Origin: Flavobacterium hibisci
Lineage (GTDB): Bacteria; Bacteroidota; Bacteroidia; Flavobacteriales; Flavobacteriaceae
Direction: 5' to 3'
DNA length: 64,000 nucleotides
NCBI RefSeq assembly: GCF_020026925.1
Contig: NZ_JAIQDW010000001.1
Location: 124,001-188,000 of the forward strand
This document shows positions 18,288-26,866 of this stretch, one piece after another (the first letter of the stretch is position 1; the number at the start of each line of letters is the position of its first letter). The notes below the pieces were generated by a model that had not been told where the DNA came from, did not search any database, and worked only from the letters and a program-made list of their open reading frames with translations. The position numbers and the translations under genes are program-made.

Positions 18288-18341
18288 ATTAAAATAATTT
18301 TTTTTATTCATAATAAAATAATTTTTAATGTGTTGTATTAA

Positions 18342-19346
18342 TTAAAGATCAAAATGGGCAGACCATTGTTCTAAGACACTTTTGTAAGGTTTAATAAAAT
18401 GCTCTTCTGCATATTTACCCTGTTCAACAGCCAGTCGGCTTCGCTCTTCCCGGTCATAATCAACGCGGGTGAGTGAATAATCTTCATGTTTAAGAGTAGG
18501 TTGATATATTTTCCCGGCCGCTGAATTTGCATTGTAAATTTCAGGGCGATAAATCTTCTGGAAAGTCTCCATCGTGCTGATTGAGCTGATAAGTCCAAGA
18601 TCAGTATAATCAGCAAGCAGATCTCCGGAATGATAAAAAGCCATTGGCGCCACACTATTCGGAGGCATGAAAAAACGAACTTTTAAGCCCATTTTAGAGA
18701 AATATTCATCAGTGATAGAATACTGATCCTGCAGATACTCAAAACCCAGAACTGGATGTTGATGCTCAGTACGAGTATACGTTTTGTTGCTCGATACACT
18801 TAGACAAATTATAGGTGACATTTTAAAATGCTCTTTATAAGTGGCTGAATTCACAAAGCATTTGTAAAGTTTTCCGTGCAGATCACCAAAATTTTCAGGA
18901 ATACAAAAATCAGGTTTGTTTTTATTGAACTCAATCAATAAAATACTGAAATCATAATCACGAACATAAGAAGAAAAATTATTTCCGGCGACACCTTCGA
19001 TACGCTGGTTAGTCTTACGGTCAAAAATATTGGTTTTTAAAACTTCAATCAACGGCAAATTGTTACTACCATTCTTGTCATCAATACTCATCGTTACTGT
19101 GATGATTTCAAGTTCTACAAGGTAACGATCAGCTTTAGGATTATCCAAATGAGCCAAGGCATTGAATCGATTGTTAATCATTTTTAAAGCATTGCGTAAG
19201 TTTTGCTGACGATTAGCTCCTCTGGCCAGGTTTGCAAAATTGGTTGTCAGACGCGTTTGGCTTGAGGGGTGATAGTTTTCATCTAAACAAGTGCTTTCGA
19301 GCTTGAATGAGAAATCAGACTTGATTGTATTAACTGTGTTTTCCAT
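18342..19346 (-). CDS. mesX: MesX / DUF1852 partner of methionine synthase MesD
   Basis: A 334-aa cytoplasmic protein recognised as DUF1852 from stretches such as RGANRQQNLRNALKMINNRF and SVSSNKTYTRTEHQHPVLGFEY, and from its place directly upstream of a MetE-C-like gene. In the published MesD system DUF1852 (MesX) is required for methionine synthesis together with MesD and oxygen. MesX is followed by MesD after about 30-54 bp, depending on the MesD start, so they form a two-gene leftward operon. Several His, Asp and Glu residues could bind metal, but no catalytic motif is certain. I saw no recognisable SAM-type riboswitch in the ~300 bp upstream. Confidence 0.8.
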   Translation of the reverse strand: MENTVNTIKSDFSFKLESTCLDENYHPSSQTRLTTNFANLARGANRQQNLRNALKMINNRFNALAHLDNPKADRYLVELEIITVTMSIDDKNGSNNLPLIEVLKTNIFDRKTNQRIEGVAGNNFSSYVRDYDFSILLIEFNKNKPDFCIPENFGDLHGKLYKCFVNSATYKEHFKMSPIICLSVSSNKTYTRTEHQHPVLGFEYLQDQYSITDEYFSKMGLKVRFFMPPNSVAPMAFYHSGDLLADYTDLGLISSISTMETFQKIYRPEIYNANSAAGKIYQPTLKHEDYSLTRVDYDREERSRLAVEQGKYAEEHFIKPYKSVLEQWSAHFDL

Positions 19347-19650
19347 ATCTTTCTTTTCGTTTATTCCTGAATCTGCTAATATGATCGCTTTTATAAATTG
19401 GCTGTAGTTATTTTTACTGCAAATTTTAAAATAAAAGATTAATAATTCAATTTTAAATAATAAATAAGGTAATTAAACTAAAAATGTTAAATAAATAAGA
19501 TTAATAATCTTTTTTGTAATATTATAATGAATAAAAACAGATAATTTCTCTTTATAGGCTTAGATAGGATTGATTTAAGCTCCGATTATCAATTGAATTT
19601 GTTGTTGTTTAAAGGCTTGAAAGAGGCACGTTTTTTAGAAAAAACGCAAA

Positions 19651-20236
19651 ATGATGCTAGAGCTTGAAAAAAACATAAATCTTCATATTTCATTGTCCCA
19701 AAATGAAATGAAATCATTTTGCAATTTATTTCAGCATAAAACCATGAAATAAGAAGTTATTTACTTCGTGAAGTGGAAATCTTCCGCTTTGAAGGTTTTG
19801 GTATAGAGGCGCTTTTGAGTTTTTTCATATCGATCAAAATAGGGTTTAACAAATTCTTTATTTTGCATGCGAAAATTGTTGGATAACTTATATTGACAGC
19901 TTTTCCAATGAAATACCGTCACAGCTGTTTATTGAAGCTCTGGAAGACCGTGGAATATTAGTTATATCTAAAAGAGACAAAGAGTTTGCTTATTCCAATC
20001 TGCCTCAGATTGAGAAACTCTTTCGTGTTATGACACAAAAAAAACATGTCGCAATGCAGCGCAGAATGATTGATAATCTGAGTAAAACAGCAGAAGCACA
20101 TTATATAGAATTTTCACAAAAATACCTGTAGCTTATACAGCGTATTTCGAACATTCAAATAGCGGTTTATCTGGGCATAATCAATGTGTTTCTAAGTAAT
20201 ATACGCCGGAAAATGGCTTTAAGAAAAGAATATTGA
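19651..20236 (+). pseudogene. Decayed Crp/Fnr-family regulator
   Basis: Reading across frames gives a full-length (about 195 codon) Crp/Fnr-type regulator of the kind common in Flavobacteriia. It starts MMLELEKNINLHISLSQNEM, then YRGAFEFFHIDQN (cNMP-binding barrel), FACENCWITYIDSFSN, PSQLFIEALEDRGILVISK, a coiled dimer helix and a final helix-turn-helix (IQIAVYLGIINVFLSNIRRK). It is broken by TAA at 19750, a frameshift between 19753 and 19802, TAA at 19847 and TAG at 20129. The expected residues on either side of each lesion are still recognisable, so the decay is fairly recent. Such regulators often sit beside small redox genes, and a DsbA-family remnant follows here. Confidence 0.82.
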
Positions 20237-20331
20237 TAAGTGTTTTTTTAAACTACTTTAATGTTTTAAGGTACTTTCTGATGAATCTTTGCATTATAAA
20301 TAATCATTAAAATAAAAAATTAATATATGGG

Positions 20332-20549
20332 ATGGATCCTCTCTGTGACTGGTGTTATGGTAAATTCTTCCTGCAGGAATGTGGGCAGGTGAAAATGTTC
20401 GAAAACAGACTAAACATATTGCAGCTTACATCAAAAAGCATGATCCACAGATTCAGCAGTTTACAGGAGTATCTGGAAAATCTTATTTTATTTTGGAAAA
20501 CTGCATTCAAAAGGATTTGTTACAAATTCTAGTACGCTTTAATATTTAA
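20332..20549 (+). pseudogene. Remnant of a DsbA-family oxidoreductase
   Basis: The first part, MDPLCDWCYG, carries the C-x-x-C active site of FrnE/DsbA-like proteins, whose start is usually D-x-LC-x-WCYG. After a large internal deletion the sequence resumes in another frame at about 20376 with GMWAGENVRKQTKHIAAYIK, HDPQIQQFTGV and GKSYF, matching the middle of the same family, then stops at 20547. It is about 70 codons where the family has about 200, so it cannot encode a working protein. Confidence 0.7.
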
Positions 20550-20616
20550 CCCTTATTTAATCCAGTAAGGGTTAAAATTTATACAGGACACTAAATAATA
20601 ATTTTACTAATCTTAA

Positions 20617-20769
20617 GAGCCTGTTTAAATTTTATCTAATTGCTTTTTACGGCTTATTTTCCGCTATATTTCGTTAAATTTACTCAAAAATGAGTCTATT
20701 ATTATTTCAAAATTTGCCTCATCTATCGAAAAATAATCTCATAAAAATATTTAAATTTTAAACAGGCTC
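20617..20769. mobile_element. 153-bp MITE with 13-bp terminal inverted repeats
   Basis: The element starts GAGCCTGTTTAAA and ends TTTAAACAGGCTC, perfect 13-bp terminal inverted repeats. It is flanked by a TAA direct repeat on both sides (20614-20616 and 20770-20772), a 3-bp target duplication of the TNA type. It has no coding capacity. The ends and target size resemble the IS5 superfamily (IS1031/IS427-like groups), so a full IS of that type is the likely source of transposase. It sits between the pseudogene zone and the GH5 gene. Confidence 0.8.
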
Positions 20770-20798
20770 TAAAAAATTATATCTATTAGTTTAATAGA

Positions 20799-22724
20799 CT
20801 ATTCAATTAATATTTTTTTGGTAGTTGTACCTGAATTTTGATATATCGTCACAAAATATAAACCCTTTGTAAGCTTTGCTCTAATGAGTTCACTAGTATT
20901 AGATTTTAGATTTTTTGTTTCGTATAATTGCTCGCCATTAACTGAGTAAAGTGCTAAAGAATAATTTTCGTCTGATTGTGAAGATAAATAGATGTTAAAC
21001 TCTCCTCCCGTAGCTGGATTAGGATATATTTTGACATTCGTGTCAATTTCTATATTATCTGTTGCGGTATTTTTCTCAATTGCAGTTTTTGCAGTAGTAG
21101 TTCCTACTTTATTGAACTTAAATAATTGACATGAAGTTCCGTAATATTCCCAAAGCTGGAGATTTGATGTACCGTCCATATTACAATTCGATATATCCCA
21201 GCTTTTTGATGTGTTAACGGCCGATTTTATACTATAATAACCATTGCCAACATCCGTTACCAGCCATTTTTGAGCATCATTACTATAACTATCCCAAAGT
21301 CTTATCGATTTACCATTCGTTGGGTCTGCACTCTCAAGATCTATTACACGTCCTGTTGGACTCGCGTTTGATTTAAAACGCCAATAGCCGTTACCTGCAT
21401 CAACAGCAATCCATTGCTGTGCTGTTGCTCCTGATTTATCCCAAGGACGAATTACAGTACCATTTGCATTAGTCCCATATTTAAGATCCAGAACTTTATT
21501 TGAGTTTGTTTTAAATTCAATTTCATAAACAGCATTGTTTATTAGAGTGTTGCAACTTTGCGAGGGTATATTATTGTTTGCATATTCAGAGAACCATTGC
21601 TTGACTGGCGCAGCGCAAGATTCCCAACTGTTATTGAAAGCGGTTGTAACATTATAGGGATCTGCGTTTGTTATCAATCCTTCAGGAGCAAGTAAATTCC
21701 AACTGCAATTTCCTGTGGCATCAATCCTGCCTTTCAAATTCAGACCAAAACCGCTTGTTGTTCCCTGGCCCCATGTTTGATCGCCAGAAGGAGACCAATC
21801 TGTTTCGGTTATCATAATAGGTGCTATATTAGCAATCGGTTGTACATTAGCATTCCAGGCATTATTAAAACTGGTGGCATTTTCTGCATTTGCCCCCCAA
21901 TATCCTGGATAAACATGCACAGCATAGCCTATATTTCCTCCTGTTATTAAATGATTTGGATATCCTTGGTAATGAGACTGATATCCTGTTCCTGGTATCC
22001 AGCAAACATTATTGGCACCAGTAGCTCTAATTCTATTTACTAAATCCTGGAAGAAATTATGTAAAGCGGCAAAATGCTCATCGCCAGTAGCCCCCCAATT
22101 TCCATTTGTTCCGAGTATTTGTATAGGCTCATTGGCTAATTCAAACATAACATTATCTACATTCTTTAAATTTGGATGGTTTGATAAATACTGCCATACA
22201 GTTCTTAAGTAATTATGGTAGTTGTCTCCAAAGGCAATTCGGTCAGGACATACTCCTGGAGGACGAAGTACAACATAGAGGCCTCTGCTTCTGGCATGAT
22301 TAATTAAAGGAATTATAACCTGATCTACATAAGTTACCAGTCTATTGTAATTAAAACATGAAATGTTGTTTTCGCCTGCAGAACAGCCAGGTGTATTGGT
22401 CCAGTAAGGATCAATATGCAGTCTTATATAATTTAATTTCCATCCGTTATTTGTGTTTGTGAGTGCATCCATAACAGCATTATTATAATTTAGACAACCC
22501 TGGACATTATAATTGTCCCAACGGCATTGATTATACGAGCAGCCATTAAACCAGGGACTGGGTGTTATGGCAACACCGTGGAGTAAAACATTTTTTCCAC
22601 AGGGATCCTTTAAATTTTTGCCTTCAATATGCAGGGGAGGTAATGGCATTCCCGGCCATGCAAATAATTCCATTAGAGGAATAAACACTAAAAATAGAAA
22701 AAGTAATTTTCGAAATCTTTTCAT
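20799..22724 (-). CDS. Secreted GH5 endoglucanase-like enzyme with RICIN domain and T9SS sorting domain
   Basis: A 641-aa secreted multidomain glycosidase. A signal peptide (residues 1-22, ending in LFAWP) precedes a GH5 barrel (about 30-390). The acid/base Glu is in MFELANEP and the nucleophile in IMITETDWSP. A ricin-B-like carbohydrate-binding domain (about 395-540) has repeated strands such as VLDLKYGTNANGTVIRPWDK and IDLESADPTNGKSIRLWDS. The last ~80 residues (KIYPNPATGGEFNIY ... GLYFVTIYQNSGTTTKKILIE) are a type IX secretion C-terminal sorting domain, so the enzyme is exported by T9SS. It probably cuts a beta-glucan or beta-mannan; which one is not decided by sequence alone. It stands alone, far from the xyloglucan locus. 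Confidence 0.9.
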   Translation of the reverse strand: MKRFRKLLFLFLVFIPLMELFAWPGMPLPPLHIEGKNLKDPCGKNVLLHGVAITPSPWFNGCSYNQCRWDNYNVQGCLNYNNAVMDALTNTNNGWKLNYIRLHIDPYWTNTPGCSAGENNISCFNYNRLVTYVDQVIIPLINHARSRGLYVVLRPPGVCPDRIAFGDNYHNYLRTVWQYLSNHPNLKNVDNVMFELANEPIQILGTNGNWGATGDEHFAALHNFFQDLVNRIRATGANNVCWIPGTGYQSHYQGYPNHLITGGNIGYAVHVYPGYWGANAENATSFNNAWNANVQPIANIAPIMITETDWSPSGDQTWGQGTTSGFGLNLKGRIDATGNCSWNLLAPEGLITNADPYNVTTAFNNSWESCAAPVKQWFSEYANNNIPSQSCNTLINNAVYEIEFKTNSNKVLDLKYGTNANGTVIRPWDKSGATAQQWIAVDAGNGYWRFKSNASPTGRVIDLESADPTNGKSIRLWDSYSNDAQKWLVTDVGNGYYSIKSAVNTSKSWDISNCNMDGTSNLQLWEYYGTSCQLFKFNKVGTTTAKTAIEKNTATDNIEIDTNVKIYPNPATGGEFNIYLSSQSDENYSLALYSVNGEQLYETKNLKSNTSELIRAKLTKGLYFVTIYQNSGTTTKKILIE

Positions 22725-23050
22725 AACTTATGGTTTTAATAGTTAGTAAATAACCTCATGATAAGTAGGTTTTTACTGCTAATTTAACGATAAATATTTT
22801 TAAAAAACAACCGATTGTTTTATTTTTTTAAGAAAATTCCTTTATAATTTTTAGAAACTGTTTCCGGAAGTAATTAGATAAGAATAAAAAACCAACTAAA
22901 TGATAGATAACGCCATTGTTATCGTAAAAAAAACTTGATTGGAGATGCATTAATCGTAGTTCTAATTTTAGTTTTATTTCTTGGAAATCTCATGTTTAAA
23001 AGAGCTAAATGAGAATTTTGAGTTGGCAGGGCATTTAAGTTTAGAGTAAA

Positions 23051-23082
23051 AAAAATCCCGAAATTTATTTCAGGATTTTTTA
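23051..23082 (-). terminator. Terminator directly after the tRNA-like element
   Basis: AAAAATCC pairs with GGATTTTT and GAAAT with ATTTC, separated by one mismatch, giving a ~13-bp stem. On the minus strand a run of eight T follows. It begins 3 bp beyond the 3' end of the tRNA-like element. It could also end rightward transcripts. Confidence 0.7.
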
Positions 23083-23084
23083 CT

Positions 23085-23169
23085 TGGAATAGCAGGATTC
23101 GAACCTAAGAGGTGCAACCCGCATATTTACTGCATTTTTATTTTTTAAAAGCTAGAGTGCCACTATTCC
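23085..23169 (-). tRNA. tRNA-like sequence, probably a degenerate tRNA
   Basis: On the minus strand GGAATAG (5') and CTATTCC plus discriminator A (3') form a perfect 7-bp acceptor stem, and GG-TTCGAAT-CC is a canonical T arm. Only four bases separate the T loop from the acceptor strand, so the T stem is one pair short. The middle offers an anticodon-like hairpin, GCA-GTAAATA-TGC, but no proper D arm with GG. A terminator follows at once. I cannot assign an isotype. It may be a decayed tRNA or a tRNA-derived integration relic. Confidence 0.4.
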
Positions 23170-23652
23170 CACACGAAAATTGTGAGGTTTTGAACGTTTT
23201 AATCGCTTAGATTAAGATATGTTTCTTTCAATGATTTAATTTCAAAAATACGGGTTTTATTTAACTAGTGAAAATGTTCTTAATCTTTAAGCGTAAGTTT
23301 TGGTAAAACTTTTGGAGCGGAAAAAAGTTTGAAGGCCAAATCAATTTGTTAATGATTATTTTCAATGTTTTAACATGTGAATTTTAATTGCCTCTCCGTT
23401 TTTTTTGCATATCTATTCTTTTCGGATTTATACAGAAGCGTTTATTAAATATATAACGAAATAATCTTATGCTTTTGTTTCGGTCTCTCATGGATAAAAA
23501 TCCCGTATTCATGCCTTTTTTTTAATTTGAAATATGGAGTCCTAGTAATTTTATTAAAGAAATGAGATAAGATGCATGCGCCAATTTGCTTCAGAATCAC
23601 TTTCCTAAACAAGACGTAACTAACCTGAAAAGGATCAAAAACACATAACAAA

Positions 23653-25020
23653 ATGGAAAATTCAAACGGTTTACAACAGCAAACGTGCCCGTATCAGGCT
23701 CAACAAGCAGCTGCCGCAGTGACGACAGCACCAGCGGTAATTCCAGATATTACAACTCCGCTTGTATCAACAACAAACCAGCCGCCGGTTATTGGTACAT
23801 CTAATCTCGGACTTTTAAATAGTTTTCTTGGTACCTGGAATAGTCCTACTGGAGCAAATGCTACAGGTTACAATGTGATGCCTTTACCCCAAACCGATGC
23901 TCCAAATGGTTACATCACTAAAAACTTTCCTTATTTCGAAGAAATCTCATTTTCCGCTATAGCCGGCGGGGCACCAAATAGGGAAGGGCAATATACACAG
24001 GCAAGCAGTGTATTGTTTTATGAACAAAGAGTTTACATAGCAAATAACGCCGATCCAAATGGAGTACAGCCTATTCAAAATACTTTAATTCATGCCGAAA
24101 ATGGCACCTGGCTTTATCACGTAATACAAAACCAGGTTGAAGGTCCTTATGGTCCAGGTTTTGTTCCGGATTCAAATCCAATTCCAGTACAAAATCCGGC
24201 AACTCAGTATAACAAACAAATTTCGGTTCCTCATGGAGTTTCCGTTTTAATGACGGGAGGCCCAGTTGCTTCCGGAACAGGAAATCCCGTTTTTCCAACC
24301 GCAGACAGAACAAAATTACCCTTTACAGACCCTACAATAATTGATCCGTCAACTTATTTAACACAACAATTGAATACATTGAACAATCAGGGAATAACGG
24401 TTGACAGCTACTCAAGTATTACAATAAGTACTAGTAATGAAGGTGGTGCGGTAAGCAATATAAATTTTGAAAATTCTTTTGGGAAAGTGCTTTCAATGAA
24501 CACCACCTGGTATGTTGAAAATTTAAGTAACGGAACGACTCAGTTACAATACATTCAAAATATTGTTTTACAATTTGTGATTAACGGTATGCCAACTCAG
24601 TTTTTACATATTGATGCGAATACACTGCAGCTGGTAGAAACTTTTGTTCCGGTTAATGCAAATCAGGCATGGCAAAATACGGGAATTGCAGTACAGCCAG
24701 GTAATACAATAACAATTAGTTACGAATCGGGTCTATGGACAGCAGATCCTCAAACCAATAATGGTAACCTGTATGATGCAAACGGATGTCCAGGCATTAT
24801 TGTTACGCAATCAGGATATCCTATTCAAAATGTAAATATGGGATCACTTATAGGACAAGTTGGAAATAATGCTCCATTTTTTATCGGAAATGGACCCGTA
24901 ACAACTCCTTCTGGTCAAAGCGGACCATTGAAACTGTGTATCAACGATGATTTAAATGCTGAATACGGAGCCGGATTAGCCGATAATATTGGCATTCTGC
25001 AAGTTCGTATTAAAATTTAA
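23653..25020 (+). CDS. Two-domain protein: nitrobindin-like beta-barrel plus PA-IL (LecA)-like domain
   Basis: A 455-aa protein and the first gene of the seven-gene cluster. After a Gln/Ala/Pro-rich leader (1-50, no signal peptide) comes a region resembling heme-binding nitrobindin-type barrels: LLNSFLGTWNSPTG, FPYFEEISFSAIAGG, SSVLFYEQRVYIA and NTLIHAENGTWLYH follow the barrel's strand order. The C-terminal ~110 residues (from GNTITISYESGLWTADP through GQVGNNAPFFIGNG to LCINDDLNAEYGAG-LADNIGILQVRI) resemble the galactose-binding PA-IL lectin fold, where an Asn/Asp pair near 'LxxND' binds calcium and sugar. Both assignments are from motif memory. It could bind a ligand or anchor the cluster's product. 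Its stop abuts a 14-bp hairpin and the next gene. Confidence 0.6.
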   Translation: MENSNGLQQQTCPYQAQQAAAAVTTAPAVIPDITTPLVSTTNQPPVIGTSNLGLLNSFLGTWNSPTGANATGYNVMPLPQTDAPNGYITKNFPYFEEISFSAIAGGAPNREGQYTQASSVLFYEQRVYIANNADPNGVQPIQNTLIHAENGTWLYHVIQNQVEGPYGPGFVPDSNPIPVQNPATQYNKQISVPHGVSVLMTGGPVASGTGNPVFPTADRTKLPFTDPTIIDPSTYLTQQLNTLNNQGITVDSYSSITISTSNEGGAVSNINFENSFGKVLSMNTTWYVENLSNGTTQLQYIQNIVLQFVINGMPTQFLHIDANTLQLVETFVPVNANQAWQNTGIAVQPGNTITISYESGLWTADPQTNNGNLYDANGCPGIIVTQSGYPIQNVNMGSLIGQVGNNAPFFIGNGPVTTPSGQSGPLKLCINDDLNAEYGAGLADNIGILQVRIKI

Positions 25021-25029
25021 ATGACTAAC

Positions 25030-25065
25030 ATAAATCTCTTCAGAAAGCAAGCTGAAGAGATTTAT
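25030..25065 (+). repeat. 14-bp perfect hairpin at the lectin/decarboxylase junction
   Basis: ATAAATCTCTTCAG (25030-25043) and CTGAAGAGATTTAT (25052-25065) are exact reverse complements with an 8-nt loop. It begins 10 bp after the stop codon of the first cluster gene and has no T tract, so it is more likely an mRNA-processing or stability element, or an attenuator, than a strong terminator. It argues that 25021-25104 is untranslated. Confidence 0.75.
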
Positions 25066-25104
25066 GGCTATAAACAAAACACTCCTAGTTATAATAACCA
25101 AAAA

Positions 25105-26823
25105 ATGAAACCTACAAAAGAATTTACTGTTGCAGATTATCTGCTTACCCGACTCAAACAATTAAATGTTACCGAGGTTTTTCAAATTCCGGGGGACTAT
25201 GTAAAACATTTTACACAAGCTCTGGAATACTTTGATGGAATTAAAACCATTGGAACTTCAAACGAATTAGACGCTTCTTATGCGGCAGATGCTTACGCAC
25301 GTACCAGAGGTTTAGCAGCGGTATCTTTACAATATGGAGTAAGTACTTTTAGTGCATTAAATGCTATTGCGGGAGCTTATGTAGAGCGCAGCCCTGTTGT
25401 TGTAATTAGTGCCACACCCGGAGCCGATGCACGACAAATTGGGAGTATGTACAATGTACTTTACCATCATTCTACAGGAAATCTCAATGCAGATCAGGAA
25501 GTTTATGAAAGAGTAACTGTTGCTGCCGAGACCCTGAGCACTTCTGCAGATGCTCCTGAAAAAATCGATAAATTACTTATTGCAGCGCTTACACATCAAA
25601 GACCTGTTTATATAGCATGTTATAAAGAAGTATGGGGCGAACCTTGTCCTAAACCTTCCAGTAAAAAACTAGAACCTGAAATCATAAAAAGTAAACCAAC
25701 AGCACTTGAAAATGCTGTTTCTCAGGCTTGGTCTCAAATTAGTCAGTCCAAAACACCTATAATTTTTGCAGGTGTTGAGCTTTTGCGACATAAACTAACC
25801 AGGCAATTAGAAGAACTTATTAAAGCGAGCGGAATGTTGTACACTACAACTTCACTTGGAAAAACGGTTCTGGATGAGAAAGGCGATAAATTTATCGGAA
25901 CCTATTCTGATCAGGCTTCAATACCCGAAGTTATAAAAGTAGTCGAAGCTTCAGACTGTATTTTGTCTTTAGGAACTATTATTACCGATGATTATTTATG
26001 GCTGGTAGAAAATAAATTTTCGGATATGATTCAGGTAACGACTCAGGAAACGAGAGTTGGTTATTTTACTTATTCGGGAGTAACCTTAAAAGACTTTATC
26101 GAAGCCTTAACAGAACGATTTAAAAAAGCTTCAGGATATCCTTTAAAAGCAATTGCTCCGGCTCAGCCAAAATTCCCGGAACCATGGCGATCTAACTCAG
26201 ATCCCAAATATGATTTAACTCCTGAAGTAATAACATTTAACCGCTTTTTTGAGCATGCAACATCTTTTCTGAAAAAAGAAAAAATACTGGATGATATTGT
26301 AATGACTTTTGGTGTAAGCTCGTCAATGTATGTCGCTACCAATATTTACGGATTATCTCAAAACGCCTATATTTCTTCGGCTGCGTGGCAGTGTATTGGT
26401 TTTGAAACCGGTGCTGCTTCGGGAGCCCAACTTGGAAGCGGTAAACAAGCATGGACTGTGGCTGGTGACGGTGGTTTTATGATGATCGCACAATCACTTT
26501 CGACCCTTGTAAAATATAACATCAACTCTGTAATCTTTGTGATGAGCAATGGAGTATATGCAATTGAACAGGTTTATGTAGATATGGATTCGTTTAAAGC
26601 AGGACCGGATTATAAATTTGACGAATTTGATATTCTTCCAAAATGGGATTATCAGGCTCTTGCCAAAGCATTTGGAGCAAACAGTTACCGTGCTGAAACT
26701 GTTTCGGAGTTAGATGAAGTATTGCTGAAACTTAAGAAAAAAACAAATCTTCCAACTCTGGTAGAAATTGTAATTCCTCAAAAAGATCTGGCACAGCAAA
26801 TGGCAAGATTGGGAAATGAATAA
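25105..26823 (+). CDS. Thiamine-diphosphate 2-oxo acid decarboxylase (PDC/IPDC-like)
   Basis: Decarboxylates a 2-oxo acid to an aldehyde using ThDP and Mg. The PYR domain has the ThDP-activating Glu in GTSNELDASYAADAYAR and the double-His motif characteristic of pyruvate and indolepyruvate decarboxylases (YNVLYHHSTGN). The PP domain has the GDG...N cofactor motif (AGDGGFMMIAQ ... FVMSN). The Met at 25105 is preferred because MKPTKEFTVADYLLTRL begins where the family begins. An in-frame ATG at 25021 touching the previous stop would add 28 residues encoded by a perfect hairpin. From 25105 it is 572 aa, normal for the family. With the amine oxidase next door it could form an Ehrlich-type route from amino acid to aldehyde (inference). 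Confidence 0.88.
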   Translation: MKPTKEFTVADYLLTRLKQLNVTEVFQIPGDYVKHFTQALEYFDGIKTIGTSNELDASYAADAYARTRGLAAVSLQYGVSTFSALNAIAGAYVERSPVVVISATPGADARQIGSMYNVLYHHSTGNLNADQEVYERVTVAAETLSTSADAPEKIDKLLIAALTHQRPVYIACYKEVWGEPCPKPSSKKLEPEIIKSKPTALENAVSQAWSQISQSKTPIIFAGVELLRHKLTRQLEELIKASGMLYTTTSLGKTVLDEKGDKFIGTYSDQASIPEVIKVVEASDCILSLGTIITDDYLWLVENKFSDMIQVTTQETRVGYFTYSGVTLKDFIEALTERFKKASGYPLKAIAPAQPKFPEPWRSNSDPKYDLTPEVITFNRFFEHATSFLKKEKILDDIVMTFGVSSSMYVATNIYGLSQNAYISSAAWQCIGFETGAASGAQLGSGKQAWTVAGDGGFMMIAQSLSTLVKYNINSVIFVMSNGVYAIEQVYVDMDSFKAGPDYKFDEFDILPKWDYQALAKAFGANSYRAETVSELDEVLLKLKKKTNLPTLVEIVIPQKDLAQQMARLGNE

Positions 26824-26866
26824 AACCATTATCTATAACTACTAAAAAATCTAAAAACATACGATC

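Larger units (their letters stand above)
22725..23652. other. 930-bp intergenic region with tRNA-like element and terminator
   Basis: No intact protein gene was found. A disrupted rightward small-peptide frame begins at 22900 (MIDNAIVIVKK, then a stop). Adding one A to the 8-A run near 22925-22932 would extend it to a 37-aa single-helix membrane peptide ending KRAK at about 23012. A tRNA-like sequence and its terminator lie at 23051-23169. The rest, 23170-23652, should hold the promoter of the seven-gene cluster, but I see no exact TAnnTTTG box next to its ATG. Confidence 0.4.

Noticed and set aside
19347..19650. Possible SAM-type riboswitch upstream of mesX
   Set aside because: The gene context invites one, but I could not find a convincing conserved core or multi-helix junction on the minus strand.
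20332..20532. Intact small protein gene with a CDWC motif
   Set aside because: Only the first ten residues match the DsbA family in this frame; the family sequence continues in another frame, so it is a remnant.
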